This document shows positions 19,166 to 27,650 of a DNA stretch of 64,000 nt, in pieces (positions within the stretch are counted from its first letter, which is position 1; each line of letters opens with the position of its first letter). The notes beneath the pieces are model-generated. The model was not told where the DNA came from and ran no database searches. It was given only the letters and a program-made list of their open reading frames with translations. The translations under genes were made by a program, and so were the position numbers. The stretch is from Streptomyces wedmorensis. GTDB taxonomy: Bacteria; Actinomycetota; Actinomycetes; Streptomycetales; Streptomycetaceae. The stretch covers positions 84,029-148,028 of the forward strand of contig NZ_JNWK01000028.1 of NCBI RefSeq assembly GCF_000716445.1, read 5' to 3'.

Positions 19166-19617
19166 CCGACATGCCACCGCGTGGACTGGAGGAGCGGCTC
19201 AAGGACACGCGTGCCAGGCTGGAGAACGACATCGACCTCTGGGTCGCCACGTCCGGCGCCGAGGGCGGGGTCCACCTCATCCCCCTCTCGTACCTCTGGG
19301 ACGGCGCCGCGTTCCTGATCTCCACGCCGCGCGCCTCGGTCACCGGCCGCAACCTCCTCGCCGACGGCCGGGTGCGCCTCGGCCTCGGCCCGACCCGCGA
19401 CGTGGTGATCGTCGACGGCGTCGCCGAGCCGCTGGACGTCGCCGAGCTCGGCCAGGAGGCCGGGGACGCCTTCGCCGCGAAGACCGGTTTCGACCCGCGC
19501 GAACTCGAGCAGCCCTACCAGTACTTCCGCATCCGCCCGCAGCGCACCCAGGCCTGGCGCGAGGCGAACGAGCTGGCCGGCCGCGGCCTGATGCGCGACG
19601 GGGTCTGGCTCGGCTGA
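19162..19617 (+). CDS. Pyridoxamine-5'-phosphate-oxidase-fold flavin/F420 protein
   Basis: A 151-residue split-barrel protein. The pattern DIDLWVATSG ... VHLIPLSYLWDGAAFLISTP, then NLLADGRVRLGLGPTRDVVIVDG and a C-terminal FRIRPQRTQAWRE, is that of the PNPOx-like family that binds FMN or F420. It is the last gene of the operon (ATGA overlap with the aldolase-type gene) and is followed by a hairpin. It may supply a reduction step; the cofactor cannot be decided from sequence. Confidence 0.78.
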   Translation: MTDMPPRGLEERLKDTRARLENDIDLWVATSGAEGGVHLIPLSYLWDGAAFLISTPRASVTGRNLLADGRVRLGLGPTRDVVIVDGVAEPLDVAELGQEAGDAFAAKTGFDPRELEQPYQYFRIRPQRTQAWREANELAGRGLMRDGVWLG

Positions 19618-19639
19618 CCCTCGCGCGTCCGCACCCCCA

Positions 19640-19673
19640 CCGCCGGCCGGTCACCCCCGTGACCGACCGGCGG
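19640..19673. terminator. Hairpin ending the 9.9-19.6 kb operon
   Basis: Arms 19640-19654 and 19659-19673 pair over 15 positions with one mismatch around a C-only loop, 22 bases after the last stop of the operon. The next gene starts at 19776 and has its own ribosome-binding site. Confidence 0.65.
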
Positions 19674-19775
19674 TCGTACGGGCCGGCCCGGTCCAGCCGT
19701 TCTTGACCGGATCTGAAGAGCCCTTTGCCAGGCTGCGACGGCAATGCATCCGTCGATATTTCTGGAAGGGCGAAC

Positions 19776-21527
19776 ATGGGGACAATCGAGGTTCCGGTCC
19801 TGATCGTGGGCGGTGGCGGATGCGGTCTGTCCGCCTCCGTCTTCCTGGCCGACCAGGGCGTCGACCATCTGCTGGTGGAACGGCACCCGGACACGTCGAG
19901 GATTCCGAAGGCGCACTATCTCAACCAGCGCACGATGGAGATCTTCCGGCAGCACGGCATCGCCGACGACGTGCTCGCCGAGGCGGCACCGCTGGAGATG
20001 TTCGGCAAGGTGCGCTGGCAGACCACGCTCGCGGGCGACGGGCCGATGGACCGCCGTCTGATCCACGAGATGGACGCCTTCGGCGGCGGCGAACTGCGCG
20101 AGGGCTACGAGAAGGTCGGGCCCGTCCTGCCGGCCAAGCTGCCGCAGATGTGGCTGGAGCCGATCCTGCGCCGCCACGCGGAGAACCGCAGCCCCGGCCG
20201 GATCCTCTTCCACCACGAGCTGACGACCTTCTCCGACGAGGGCGACCACGTCCTGGCCGAGGTGCGGAACGTCGAGACCGGGGAGATCACCACGGTCAAG
20301 GCGCAGTACCTGATAGGCGCCGACGGCGGCCGGTTCGTCGGCCCCGAGGTCGGCATCAAGCAGGAAGGCCCGCCCGGACTCGTCAACACCACCACCGCCT
20401 ACTTCTCCGCCGACCTGTCCGAGTGGTGGGAGGAAGGCACGCTCATCACCCACTTCCTCAGCCCGGAGGACCCCGACCTCTCCAGCAACCTCATCGAGAT
20501 GGGGCCGAGCTGGGGCAAGGCCTGCGAGCAGTGGGGCCTGCACTTCGCCCCCGGCCCGCCCGGACGCTGGGACGCCGAGACCGTGATCCCGCGCATCCGC
20601 GAGCTGCTGCGCCTGCCGGAGCTGGAGATCGAGGTCCACAAGGTCACCGACTGGATCGTGCACGCCCACCTCGCCGACCGCTACCGCGTCGGCCGCGTGC
20701 TGATCGCCGGCGACGCCGCGCACCGCCAGCCGCCGGCCGTCGGCCTCGGCCTCAACACCGGCATCCAGGACGCCCACAACCTGGCGTGGAAGCTGGCCGC
20801 GGTCGTCAACGGCGGTTCGCCCGACAGCCTGATCGACACCTACGAGGCCGAGCGCCGTCCCGTGGGCCGCGAGAACGTCGACTGGGCCGTGTCCGCTGCC
20901 TCCCACCACCAGGTCGTCATCGATGCCATCGGCGTCGGCCACAACATTCCCGCGGGCCGCCGTCTCCAGCGTCTGGAGGCGTACTTCGACCCGTCCGCGA
21001 ACGGCGACACCGTGCGGGCCCGGGCGCTGGAGATCTTCCACACCCACCGCGGCGGCTGCCAGTCGCTCGACATGGAGGTGGGCTTCGGCTACGAGGAGGG
21101 CGCGCTCGTCCCCGACGGCACCGAGCGGCCGGCCCGCGTCCCGATGCGGAACGTGCACGTGCCGACGTCCCGCCCCGGCCACCGGGTGCCGCACGCCTGG
21201 ATCAGCCGCGACGGCGAGCTCCTCTCCACGATCGACCTCACCGGCACCAGCGGCTACGTGCTGATCACCGGCCCCGAGGGGACGGCGTGGACCGAGGCGG
21301 CCGAGCGCGTGGCGGAGAAGTACTCCGTGCCGGTCGTCACGGCCCGCATCGGCGAGGGCGGCGACTACGACGACGTGGACGGCGGATGGGAGGCCGTCCG
21401 GCAGATCACCGGCGCCGGCGCGCTCGTGGTCCGTCCCGACGGGCACGTCGCCTACCGCGCCACGGAGGCCGCCGAGGACCCGGAGCAGGTCCTGACCGAG
21501 GTGTTCGCGGCCGTCCTCGACCGCTGA
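19776..21527 (+). CDS. FAD-dependent monooxygenase, long (583 residues)
   Basis: A group A flavoprotein hydroxylase. It has the Rossmann loop VLIVGGGGCGLSAS at the start, a DG-type motif LIGADGGRF near residue 190 and the GD motif LIAGDAAHRQPPAVGLGLNTGIQDA near 310. A C-terminal thioredoxin-like domain runs from about 460. It is longer than the other FAD hydroxylases in the window by about 90 residues and its active-site loop region (residues 70-110) differs, so it belongs to another branch, closer to phenol hydroxylase-type enzymes. It would hydroxylate or oxidatively cleave the aromatic core. The ATG at 19776 has GGAAGGG seven bases before. It is monocistronic, with a perfect terminator after it. 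Confidence 0.87.
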   Translation: MGTIEVPVLIVGGGGCGLSASVFLADQGVDHLLVERHPDTSRIPKAHYLNQRTMEIFRQHGIADDVLAEAAPLEMFGKVRWQTTLAGDGPMDRRLIHEMDAFGGGELREGYEKVGPVLPAKLPQMWLEPILRRHAENRSPGRILFHHELTTFSDEGDHVLAEVRNVETGEITTVKAQYLIGADGGRFVGPEVGIKQEGPPGLVNTTTAYFSADLSEWWEEGTLITHFLSPEDPDLSSNLIEMGPSWGKACEQWGLHFAPGPPGRWDAETVIPRIRELLRLPELEIEVHKVTDWIVHAHLADRYRVGRVLIAGDAAHRQPPAVGLGLNTGIQDAHNLAWKLAAVVNGGSPDSLIDTYEAERRPVGRENVDWAVSAASHHQVVIDAIGVGHNIPAGRRLQRLEAYFDPSANGDTVRARALEIFHTHRGGCQSLDMEVGFGYEEGALVPDGTERPARVPMRNVHVPTSRPGHRVPHAWISRDGELLSTIDLTGTSGYVLITGPEGTAWTEAAERVAEKYSVPVVTARIGEGGDYDDVDGGWEAVRQITGAGALVVRPDGHVAYRATEAAEDPEQVLTEVFAAVLDR

Positions 21528-21544
21528 CGCCGCTCCCGGAAACA

Positions 21545-21584
21545 CGAGAAGGGGCCGTGCCCGATCGGGCACGGCCCCTTCTCG
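21545..21584. terminator. Perfect 40-base palindromic terminator
   Basis: The sequence 21545-21584 is fully self-complementary with 18-bp-plus arms, between the convergent FAD monooxygenase (ends 21527) and the protoporphyrinogen-oxidase-like gene (ends 21611). It can stop transcription from both sides. Confidence 0.85.
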
Positions 21585-21610
21585 TCGCCGTCAGGGCCTC
21601 GGAGGCCGGG

Positions 21611-23092
21611 TCAGACGCCGACCGCGACCGAGCGGTCGGCGGCCTCCTTCTTCAGGAAGCCCAGGACCTGGTCGGCGGCCTTGCGTGCGGTGGCCATGCA
21701 GACGCCGACGCCCACGCCGTCGTACAGCGCGCCGCACACCGCGAGGCCCGGCTGGGTCGCCACCGACTCGCGGATCCGCTTCACCCGGTCCAGGTGCCCG
21801 ACCGTGTACTGCGGCAGGGCGTCCTCCCATCGGCTCACCCGGCTCGCCACCGGGACGCCGGTCACGCCGATGGCCTCGGCGAGCTCGGCCGCCGCCACCG
21901 CGACCAGGTCGGCGTCGTCGCGCAGCAGCAGGTGGTCCTCGCCGAACCGGCCGAGCGCGCAGCGGACGATCTCCACCTCGCCGGCCAGGTGCGGCCACTT
22001 CACGGTGGTGAAGGTGACCTCCTTGACGAGCTTCCCCTCCGTCGCCGGCACCCGGTAGGCGGCGTAACCGCGGCCGTGGAGGCCGCCGTTGGCGAACGCG
22101 GCGTGCGGGTAGGCGAGCGTCACCGTCGCCACGCTCGAGTACGGGACCTCGGTGAGCGCCGAGGCCGCCGCGGAGGCGCCGGGGACCCCGGCCAGCAGAC
22201 GGCCCGCGGGGCCGGCCGGCACGGCGACGACGACGGCGTCGGCGTCGAGGTACTCCGGGGCGGTGACCGGGCCCACGGCCAGCCGCCAGCCGTCGGCGGT
22301 CCGGGTGAGCTCCCGCACGGACGCCCCGGTGCGCAGCGAGGCGTCCGGCGCGGCGGCCAGCACCTCCCGCACCAGCGTGGGCGGCAGCGAACCGAAGCCG
22401 CCCTCCAGGGTGGCGACGCTCACCGGCGGCGGCTTCTCGCCCTCCGCGAGGACGGGCGTCAGCGAGCCCGCCGCGTCCGCGAGGGACACGTGGTTGCGGG
22501 AGGCCATCGCCAGCGGCGTCAGCGTCGCCTCGAACGACAGGTCCTCGGCGCGGCCGGAGAACACGCCGGCGAGGAACGGGTCGACGAGCTTGTCCACGAC
22601 CTCCTGGCCGAGGCGTCCGCCGACGAACGACGCGACCGAGACGTCTCCCTCCCGGTCGAACGAGGGCAGCGCCAGGTCCTGGCGCGCCCGGTCGAGACCG
22701 GCGGCGGACAGCACGCCGGACCGGGCCAGGTCGTCCATGTCGCAGGGCACGCCCATGAACTGACGGTCCGGCTGGTGGCGTATGCCGTTCTTGGTGAGGA
22801 TCGCCGAGGCGGTGACGCCCGCCGACATGATCCGCTCGCCGAGCCCGGCGTCCTTGATCAGGCCGGTCGTCTTGCGGCGGTTGGCGTACAGCGACTCGGC
22901 GGCCTCGTCGACCGGCACGCCCGCCACCTCGGAGACCTTCAGCTTGCCGCCGATCCGGTCCGATCCCTCCAGGAGCGTCACCCGGACCGGTTCGTTCCGC
23001 AGGTAGAACGCTGCCGCAAGGCCCGCGATACCACCCCCGACGATGACCACGTGGGGCTTTCCGCTCGCCTGATCCCGTTCGCTCCCGGCCAT
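21611..23092 (-). CDS. Protoporphyrinogen-oxidase-like flavoprotein (HemG/HemY family)
   Basis: A 493-residue amine-oxidase/PPO-type flavoprotein. It opens HVVIVGGGIAGLAAAFYLRN with the FAD Rossmann motif and then VTLLEGSDRIGGKL. The C-terminal block PGLAVCGALYDGVGVGVCMATARKAA closes the FAD site, as in coproporphyrinogen/protoporphyrinogen oxidases. A haem-pathway copy would normally lie with hemE or other haem genes; here it is last in a minus-strand run with two FAD hydroxylases. It may be recruited to oxidise (dehydrogenate) a polyketide intermediate, or be a spare copy protecting haem synthesis. Both are inference. Confidence 0.8.
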   Translation of the reverse strand: MAGSERDQASGKPHVVIVGGGIAGLAAAFYLRNEPVRVTLLEGSDRIGGKLKVSEVAGVPVDEAAESLYANRRKTTGLIKDAGLGERIMSAGVTASAILTKNGIRHQPDRQFMGVPCDMDDLARSGVLSAAGLDRARQDLALPSFDREGDVSVASFVGGRLGQEVVDKLVDPFLAGVFSGRAEDLSFEATLTPLAMASRNHVSLADAAGSLTPVLAEGEKPPPVSVATLEGGFGSLPPTLVREVLAAAPDASLRTGASVRELTRTADGWRLAVGPVTAPEYLDADAVVVAVPAGPAGRLLAGVPGASAAASALTEVPYSSVATVTLAYPHAAFANGGLHGRGYAAYRVPATEGKLVKEVTFTTVKWPHLAGEVEIVRCALGRFGEDHLLLRDDADLVAVAAAELAEAIGVTGVPVASRVSRWEDALPQYTVGHLDRVKRIRESVATQPGLAVCGALYDGVGVGVCMATARKAADQVLGFLKKEAADRSVAVGV

Positions 23093-23220
23093 TCCACCAG
23101 CTCCTTGATGAATGATGCATACGGTGTCGTAGGGCCCGTCCCGGCGCCGACGGGTCGGCGCCGGGACGGACTTCGGCAGTCTGACCGGGGCTCCAAGAAC
23201 CCCGGTCGAGTGCGGCTTGA

Positions 23221-24705
23221 CTAGGGCTGCTGCGCGGGCTGCTCTCCGGTGCCGAACCAGCGCGCGAGGGCCTCCGTCAGTTCGTCGACGCTGCCGGGGG
23301 AGGTCCAGGCGACGTAGCCGTCGGGGCGGACCAGGACCGCGTCGAGCGCGGGCTCCGGGGCGGTGACCCAGGTGCCGGTGACGACGTCGACCCGGTCGGT
23401 CAGGCCGGCCGCGGCCGGAACCGGGGCGCCGTCCGTGGTGACGAGCAGGCCGCGCCCGGTGCGCAGCAGCTCGGCGACCCGGGCGCGGGTGCCGTCGGGC
23501 AGGTCGAGCTCCCGGCCGGGCGGCATGCGCAGGCCGAGCAGCGGGTGGTCTCCCTTGCCCAGGTCGTAGCGGACGCCGAGGTTGCTCAGCATGCCGGCGA
23601 GGTGCTCGGCGGCGTCCCGGTGGGCGACGAGTTCCGTCATGAGGGAGCGGACCGGGTCCATGTCCTCGCCGGTGAGCCGCAGTTCGATGGCGGCGCGGGC
23701 GTTGCGGGCCAACTGCTCTCCGACCGGGTGGCGTTCGGCGTGGTAGGTGTCGAGCAGGCCCTCGGGGGCCGTGCCCTTGACCGCCGCCGCCAGCTTCCAG
23801 CCCAGGTTCACCGCGTCCTGGACGCCCACGCTGAGCCCCTGCGCCATGGCCGGGGGCTGGATGTGCGCGGAGTCGCCCGCCAGGAACACCCGGCCGCTGC
23901 GGTACGCGGCGGCGGCCCGGGAGGCGTCGGTGAAGCAGCTGATCCACCGGCACTCGCCGTGGTGGAGGGACTCGCCGGTGAGCCGCTGCCAGGCGTCGGC
24001 GAGATCGGTGAACGTCAGCGAGTCGCGGTCGCGCGGCGCCGTCCCGGCCTCGTGGACGACCACGCGGGTGACGCCGTTCTCCAGGTCCATCGCCATGATC
24101 ATGCTGCCGCCCGGCAGGTTCTCGCCGATGCGCCGCTTGCGGGTCTCGATGCCGGTGACGTCGGCGGTGAGGAAGCCGCGCCCGCCGGGGGTGCCGGGGA
24201 AGTCGATGCCGGCCAGCTTGCGGACGGAACTCCGTCCGCCGTCGCAGCCGACGAGGTACCGGGCGGTGGTCCCGGTGGCGCCGTCGGGCCCGTCGAGGGC
24301 GACCACGACGCCGTCGGCGTCCTCCTCGAAACCGGTCACCTCGTGGCCGCGCAGGATCGGCACGCCGAGCCCGGTCACCCACTCCTCCAGCATCCGCTCG
24401 GTGCGGAACTGGGATACGCCCCGGTGCCCGTAGTGGTCCTCGGCCAGCGCGGACAGGTCGATCGGGACCCCGCCGAAGTGGCTGTCGGCCGGCTCGGTCG
24501 CGCCGAGCGAGCCGAGCAGGCCCCGCTGGTCGAAGCACTCGGCGGTGCGCTGGGTGAAGCTCGCGCCGCGCGACTCGCGCGCCGGGGCGAGCAGCCGCTC
24601 GTAGACGACGACGTCCACGCCGCGCAGGCCGAGTTCGCCCGCCAGCATCAGTCCCACCGGGCCGGCGCCGACGACGATGACATCCCGGGCTGTGTCCCTG
24701 GGCAT
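23221..24705 (-). CDS. FAD-dependent aromatic hydroxylase (PgaE/JadH type)
   Basis: A 494-residue group A hydroxylase. It has DVIVVGAGPVGLMLAGEL at the start, HFGGVPIDL near residue 80, LVGCDGGRSSVRKLAG near 155 and VFLAGDSAHIQPP near 270. The C-terminal thioredoxin-like domain ends in VLVRPDGYVAWTSPG, the signature of angucycline oxygenases. It shares long stretches with the copies at 24.7, 31.3 and 35.0 kb (for example GLSVGVQDA.NLGWKLAA), so these arose by duplication. These enzymes hydroxylate or rearrange rings A-C of angucyclinones. The ATG at 24705 has AAGGAGC upstream. It lies 29 bases after the next FAD gene and is co-transcribed with it. Confidence 0.87.
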   Translation of the reverse strand: MPRDTARDVIVVGAGPVGLMLAGELGLRGVDVVVYERLLAPARESRGASFTQRTAECFDQRGLLGSLGATEPADSHFGGVPIDLSALAEDHYGHRGVSQFRTERMLEEWVTGLGVPILRGHEVTGFEEDADGVVVALDGPDGATGTTARYLVGCDGGRSSVRKLAGIDFPGTPGGRGFLTADVTGIETRKRRIGENLPGGSMIMAMDLENGVTRVVVHEAGTAPRDRDSLTFTDLADAWQRLTGESLHHGECRWISCFTDASRAAAAYRSGRVFLAGDSAHIQPPAMAQGLSVGVQDAVNLGWKLAAAVKGTAPEGLLDTYHAERHPVGEQLARNARAAIELRLTGEDMDPVRSLMTELVAHRDAAEHLAGMLSNLGVRYDLGKGDHPLLGLRMPPGRELDLPDGTRARVAELLRTGRGLLVTTDGAPVPAAAGLTDRVDVVTGTWVTAPEPALDAVLVRPDGYVAWTSPGSVDELTEALARWFGTGEQPAQQP

Positions 24706-24734
24706 ACCTGAGCTCCTTGGTTCGAGGGGGCCGG

Positions 24735-26249
24735 TCAACGGCCGGCGGGCTGGGGGACGCGGGCGGTGCCGAACCAGCGTCCGAGGACCTCGGCGAGGTC
24801 GTCGGCGCTGCCGGGGGAGGTCCAGGCGACGTAGCCGTCGGGGCGGACGAGGACCGCGTCGGGCGCGGACGCGTCGGTGGCGGTGCCGGTGTCGGCTTCC
24901 GTGGTGGTGATCCAGGTGCCGGTGACGACGTCGACCCGGTCGGTGAAGCCCTCCGCGAGTTCTCCCGCCTTGCTGTCGCCGGTGGTGACGAGCAGGCCGC
25001 GGCCGGTGCGCAGCAGGTCGCCGACGCGGGTGCGGGTGCCGTCCGCCAGGGCGAGTTCGCGGTGCGGGGGCAGGCGCAGGCCGAGCAGCGGGTGGTCGCC
25101 CGCGCCGAACGCGTAACGGATGCCGAGGCCGCTCACGATGCCGGCGGCCTGCTCCGCGGCGTCCTTGTGGGCGAGCAGCTCGCCCATGACCTCGCGGATC
25201 GGGTCCATGGCGTCGTCGCCGAGGTAGACCTTCTGCGCGGCCCGCGCGTTGCGGATCAACTCGCTTCCTACCGGGTGGCGTTCGGCGTGGTAGGTGTCGA
25301 GCAGCCCCTCGGGCGCCCAGCCCCTGACCGTCGCCGCCAGCTTCCATCCGAGGTTCGCGGCGTCCTGGAGTCCGGCACTCAGCCCCCAGGCGGCCAGCGG
25401 CGGGATCTCGTGCGCCGCGTCGCCGGCCAGGAGCACCCGGCCGCGCCGGTACTCCTCCGCGTGCGCCGTGGAGTTGCCGGTGGCCCACACCCACTGCGGC
25501 TCGGCGTCGTCGATGGACTCGCCGGTCAGCCGCTTCCATGCGGCGGCGACCTCGGCGAAGGTCAGCGCGCCGGGCGTCGGGCGGGCCGGCAGCGAGGGGT
25601 CGTGGACGACGATGCGGAGGCGGCCGGGGCCCACCGGGGTGCACACCACCATGCAGCCGCCGGGCAGCCGCTCGCCGATGGGCCGCGGACGCAGGGCGAC
25701 GCCGGTGATCTCGGCGGTGTACATGCCGCGGGTGGCCTCGTGACCGGGGGCGGCGATGCCCGCCAGGGCCCGGACGGTGCTGTCCGCGCCGTCACAGCCG
25801 ACCACGTAGGCGGCGGTCTCCTCGCCGGGACCCCCGGGACCGTCGTACGTCACCACGACGCCCTCGGGAGTCTCGCGGAGTCCGGTCACCTCGCGGCCGC
25901 GGCGGACCGGGACGCCGAGGTCGGCCAGCCAGCCGCCCAGCGCCTCCTCGGTCCTGGCCTGGGACAGGCCGAGGACTCCGCTGTGGTCCTCGTCGAGCAT
26001 GCCGAGGTCGAAGCGGACGCCGCCGAAGTGCCCCATCGGGCCCCACCGGAACTCGCCGAGCCGGGCGAGCACCCCGCGCTGCCCCAGGGTCTCGGCGGCC
26101 CGCCGGTTGAACCCGAGGGCGCGGGACTCGCCGCTGGGCGCGGGCAGCTTGTCGTAGACGACCACGTCCACGCCGCCGAGCCGGAGTTCTCCGGCGAGGA
26201 ACAGGCCGACGGGCCCGGCACCCACCACGATGACGTCGGTTGTTTTCAT
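24735..26249 (-). CDS. FAD-dependent aromatic hydroxylase (PgaE/JadH type)
   Basis: A 504-residue paralogue of the hydroxylase at 23.2 kb and first gene of the minus-strand run. The motifs are DVIVVGAGPVGLFLAGEL, HFGGVRFDL, VVGCDGADSTVRALAG, VLLAGDAAHEIPPLAAWGLSAGLQDA and the C-terminal VLVRPDGYVAWTSPG. A short insertion of acidic and Ala residues (TTTEADTGTATDASAP) precedes that last motif and is absent in the paralogues. It likely oxidises the angucycline core at a position different from its sister. Transcription should start in the divergent gap 26250-26512. Confidence 0.87.
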   Translation of the reverse strand: MKTTDVIVVGAGPVGLFLAGELRLGGVDVVVYDKLPAPSGESRALGFNRRAAETLGQRGVLARLGEFRWGPMGHFGGVRFDLGMLDEDHSGVLGLSQARTEEALGGWLADLGVPVRRGREVTGLRETPEGVVVTYDGPGGPGEETAAYVVGCDGADSTVRALAGIAAPGHEATRGMYTAEITGVALRPRPIGERLPGGCMVVCTPVGPGRLRIVVHDPSLPARPTPGALTFAEVAAAWKRLTGESIDDAEPQWVWATGNSTAHAEEYRRGRVLLAGDAAHEIPPLAAWGLSAGLQDAANLGWKLAATVRGWAPEGLLDTYHAERHPVGSELIRNARAAQKVYLGDDAMDPIREVMGELLAHKDAAEQAAGIVSGLGIRYAFGAGDHPLLGLRLPPHRELALADGTRTRVGDLLRTGRGLLVTTGDSKAGELAEGFTDRVDVVTGTWITTTEADTGTATDASAPDAVLVRPDGYVAWTSPGSADDLAEVLGRWFGTARVPQPAGR

Positions 26250-26345
26250 TATTGAGACCCTCTGCGCTGTGGCGACTGTTGGCCATGGTGAAGCTACTCA
26301 GCGCCGTGTTCGTCTGCAATGAAAAGAATGCGGGCATGCCGGAGC

Positions 26346-26399
26346 GGCGTTCAACCGAGGAATAGGCGTGCTTGAACGCCGCTATTGAACGCTTGAACG
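26346..26399. promoter_or_regulatory. CGTTCAA/TTGAACG operator-like repeats in a divergent gap
   Basis: A 9-bp inverted repeat (GGCGTTCAA at 26346-26354, TTGAACGCC at 26372-26380) is followed by two more TTGAACG copies at 26385 and 26393. They lie in the 263-base gap between the divergent FAD hydroxylase and SDR genes. The same element, in a tighter palindrome, occurs at 30089-30119, so a shared regulator outside the window is likely. Confidence 0.6.
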
Positions 26400-26512
26400 C
26401 GGGAGCCGAATGGCAATGTCGGAGGTGCTCCCGGCTTTTGCCTCTTACTAACGTCGAGTCATCAGCAATTCGGCGCGCCTCGTGAGGAACGCCCCTCAGG
26501 AAAGGAAATGAC

Positions 26513-27241
26513 GTGCCGGACGGGAAGGTCGCGCTCATCACGGGCGCCAACAAGGGCATCGGGTTCGCCGTCGCGCGGCAGCTCGGCGAGCAGGGCGTCA
26601 CCGTCCTCGTCGGCGCCCGGGACGAGGTGCGGGGCAAGCAGGCCGCCGACGCGCTCGCCGCCGACGGGATCACCGCGGTGCCGCTGCGCCTCGACGTGAC
26701 GGACCCGGCCTCCGTGGCCGAGGCCGCCGGCGAGATCGAGCGGCGGTACGGACGCCTCGACATCCTGGTCAACAACGCCGGTGTCGCGGGCGGCTTCACC
26801 GGCACGGCGGACGAGGCGACCGCGGACGACCTGCGGGAGGTCTACGAGACCAACGTCTTCGGGGTGGTCACCGTGACCCGCGCGCTGCTGCCGCTGCTGC
26901 GCCGCTCCGAGGCCGGCCGTGTCGTCAACCTGTCCAGCCACGTCGGCTCGCTGACCCTGAACTCCGCTCCGGGCTCGCCGCTCGCGGGTCTCGACATGAT
27001 CGCCTACCAGTCCTCGAAGACCGCGCTGAACGCGCTGACGGTGGCCTACGCGAAGGCGCTGCGCGGCACTCCGATCAAGGTCAACGCCGCCCTTCCCGGA
27101 GTGGTGGCGACGGACATCAACCATCACCGCGGTCACCGCACACCCGCCGAGGGAGCGGGGATCGCGGTCCGGCTCGCCCTGCTCGACGAGACCGGACCGT
27201 CGGGCGCCTGCCTGGCGGACGACGGAACCGTGCCGTGGTAG
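26513..27241 (+). CDS. Short-chain dehydrogenase/reductase, carbonyl-reductase-like
   Basis: A 242-residue SDR. The cofactor loop is ALITGANKGIGFAVARQL, followed by DILVNNAGVAGG and the catalytic YQSSK, with Ser in VVNLSSHVG. The NKGIG form of the loop and overall layout are those of carbonyl-reductase-like SDRs, not the ActIII polyketide ketoreductases. It would reduce a ketone or quinone on the polyketide or a small substrate. The GTG at 26513 follows AGGAAAGG. It heads a plus-strand operon with the ACP (50-base gap). Confidence 0.85.
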   Translation: MPDGKVALITGANKGIGFAVARQLGEQGVTVLVGARDEVRGKQAADALAADGITAVPLRLDVTDPASVAEAAGEIERRYGRLDILVNNAGVAGGFTGTADEATADDLREVYETNVFGVVTVTRALLPLLRRSEAGRVVNLSSHVGSLTLNSAPGSPLAGLDMIAYQSSKTALNALTVAYAKALRGTPIKVNAALPGVVATDINHHRGHRTPAEGAGIAVRLALLDETGPSGACLADDGTVPW

Positions 27242-27290
27242 CGCGGCGCGGCTCCGACCGAGAGTCACCCACAGAGAAAGAGGAACGGCT

Positions 27291-27560
27291 GTGCTGCAGA
27301 TAACGATCGGCGACCTCCAGACCATCATGCGCCAGTGCGCCGGCGAGGCCGAGGACGCGCTGCCCCTCGACCAGGCGCCCGACAGCCCCTTCGACGAGCT
27401 GGGTTACGACTCCCTCGCGCTCCTGGAGACGTACAGCCGGATCGAGCGGGACTTCGGCATCGAGCTCAACGAGGACGAGATCGGCCTGATCAACACCGCC
27501 GGGGAGCTCGTCGAGTTCGTGAACTCGCTGCTCCAGCTGAAGGTCATGTCGGCGGCCTGA
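27291..27560 (+). CDS. Acyl carrier protein of the type II polyketide synthase
   Basis: An 89-residue ACP. The phosphopantetheine Ser is in LGYDSLALLET, the standard type II PKS form, near residue 41. Helices before and after match (ITIGDLQTIMRQCAG at the start, TAGELVEFVNSLL at the end). It carries the growing poly-beta-ketone for the KS-alpha/CLF pair. Unusually it is not next to those genes, which lie 29 kb away on the other strand. The GTG start at 27291 follows AAAGAGGAAC. No second ACP was found in the window. Confidence 0.92.
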   Translation: MLQITIGDLQTIMRQCAGEAEDALPLDQAPDSPFDELGYDSLALLETYSRIERDFGIELNEDEIGLINTAGELVEFVNSLLQLKVMSAA

Positions 27561-27650
27561 TCCCGCGGGGGATCGCGGCCGCTCGCGGCCACCACATCGG
27601 AACGCCACGCGGGGCGGGGACCCGGCGGGCGACACACACGGAGGAAGACA

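Noticed and set aside
6150..19617. A lanthipeptide, thiopeptide or radical-SAM peptide cluster
   Set aside because: No dehydratase, cyclase, YcaO or radical SAM (CxxxCxxC) gene is present, and the candidate peptide has no Cys.
19776..21527. The long FAD enzyme as a nitrosuccinate-forming (CreE-type) N-oxygenase
   Set aside because: Motifs are those of group A aromatic hydroxylases with a C-terminal thioredoxin-like domain; no N-hydroxylase features seen.
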